Shown: positions 63,581 to 64,000 of the stretch, in pieces | Position numbering within the stretch: position 1 is the first letter of the stretch | Layout of the letters: every line of letters starts with the position of its first letter | NCBI GenBank assembly: GCA_963798455.1 | Contig: CAWCTD010000003.1 | Location: 2,294,001-2,358,000 of the forward strand | Direction: 5' to 3' | Length of the DNA: 64,000 nucleotides | Origin: CAWCTD01 sp963798455 | GTDB lineage: Bacteria; Acidobacteriota; Terriglobia; Bryobacterales; Bryobacteraceae | Program-made: the position numbers and the translations under genes | The notes under the pieces: generated by a model | Databases searched by the model: none | The model's input: the letters and a program-made list of their open reading frames with translations, nothing else | Told to the model about the DNA's origin: nothing

Positions 63581-64000
63581 AGTTCCTCCGGGCTGAGCCG
63601 GGACAGAACGAAAGGCGCCTCTTGAACCCTCCCATCGCGGGTCCTTCGCAGGATACCCACCCACACCCGGATGGACTGGACCAAGATGACCGCAACCAAC
63701 ACCAGGAAAACTCCGCAGACCGCTGCGTCAAGCCTGGCGTTGTAGATCAGCGTTCTCGCCTCGGCGGCCTGCACTGGGTTCAGTCCTCCAGCCGTGAGAG
63801 CGGCCTTCAACTGCGCGGCCTGAGCCAGGAACCCCAGGCGTGGCTGCGGTGAGAAGATTTTCTGCCAGCCCGCGGAGAACGTCACGACCACCAACCACGC
63901 CAGCGGCAGGCACGTGATCCACATGTAGCGCGCCCGGTGCATCTTGATCAGCACGGTAGTAGCCACCGAAAGCGCCACCGCCGCGAGCAATTGGTTCGCG
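63577..64000 (-). CDS. cstA: carbon starvation protein CstA, C-terminal end (runs off the window)
   Basis: The visible 140 or so residues read NQLLAAVALSVATTVLIKMHRARY, then LPLAWLVVVTFSAGWQKIFSPQPRLGFLAQA and a final membrane segment (AAVCGVFLVLVAVILVQSIRVWVGIL), as in CstA/pyruvate transporters. The frame is open to the window edge, so most of the roughly 600-residue protein lies outside. It is translationally coupled to ybdD. Confidence 0.88.
   Translation of the reverse strand, partial: ANQLLAAVALSVATTVLIKMHRARYMWITCLPLAWLVVVTFSAGWQKIFSPQPRLGFLAQAAQLKAALTAGGLNPVQAAEARTLIYNARLDAAVCGVFLVLVAVILVQSIRVWVGILRRTRDGRVQEAPFVLSRLSPEEL

Overview
The window looks like a high-GC chromosomal segment from an Acidobacteriota member, probably near Bryobacterales/'Solibacter'. 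This taxon call is an inference. It rests on the Oar-like TonB receptor, an AmmeMemoRadiSam locus, DUF4159 and DUF362 proteins, abundant short palindromic intergenic elements and a large exopolysaccharide cluster. No rRNA, tRNA or CRISPR array was recognised.

Layout. 1-3.7 kb: the end of a frameshifted TonB-type receptor, then a membrane protein with an overlapping winged-helix regulator and a palindromic operator. 3.7-6.6 kb: an IS91-like element (tyrosine recombinase plus HUH transposase) and an IS3 relic. 6.7-17.6 kb: a metabolic block with RpiB, AmrS, an AmrB-AmrA fusion, a membrane spermidine-synthase-like protein, a DUF362 protein, a UDP-xylose-synthase-like enzyme, a DUF4159 protein, a cyclophilin lipoprotein, a LysR regulator and RfbD. 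17.6-19.4 kb: two secreted-protein genes broken by frameshifts.

19.46-29.60 kb is a four-level nest of mobile DNA. An IS4-family relic with 18-bp terminal inverted repeats was split by an IS21-like element that carries a passenger gene. Its istA was split by a RIT (three tyrosine recombinases in a row), and the first recombinase of that trio was split by an IS3/IS407-like element. At three levels the boundaries can be read from inverted repeats and direct repeats. For the RIT and IS3 levels, removing the insert restores the interrupted reading frame. 30-34.6 kb: a HigBA toxin-antitoxin pair and a SWIM/Snf2 gene pair with many frameshifts.

38.5-56.9 kb is one long minus-strand exopolysaccharide operon. 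Reading from its promoter side it holds a NusG-like antiterminator, Wza-type export protein, BY-kinase/Wzc, Wzx flippase, Wzy/ligase, sugar transferase, WecD-like GNAT, DegT aminotransferase, a membrane-domain/epimerase fusion, a second sugar transferase, a FemAB/GNAT-like protein, an FkbH-like HAD-IIIC protein with a Cys-rich N-terminus, a glycosyltransferase, a second FemAB/GNAT-like protein and a second glycosyltransferase. Two paralogous secreted DUF4091 (GH123-like) proteins flank this operon, one on each side. The aminotransferase plus acetyltransferase suggest an N-acetylated amino sugar in the polymer, and the flanking GH123-like proteins would be plausible enzymes acting on it.

The right edge carries a small membrane protein, an exported methyltransferase-like protein, an orphan OmpR-type DNA-binding protein, and YbdD with the C-terminus of CstA. 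Several genes (near 0.09, 17.7-18.9, 21.5, 29.0, 31.2-34.6 and 60.8 kb) keep good coding similarity across changed frames. That means either recent decay or uncorrected indels in the assembly.
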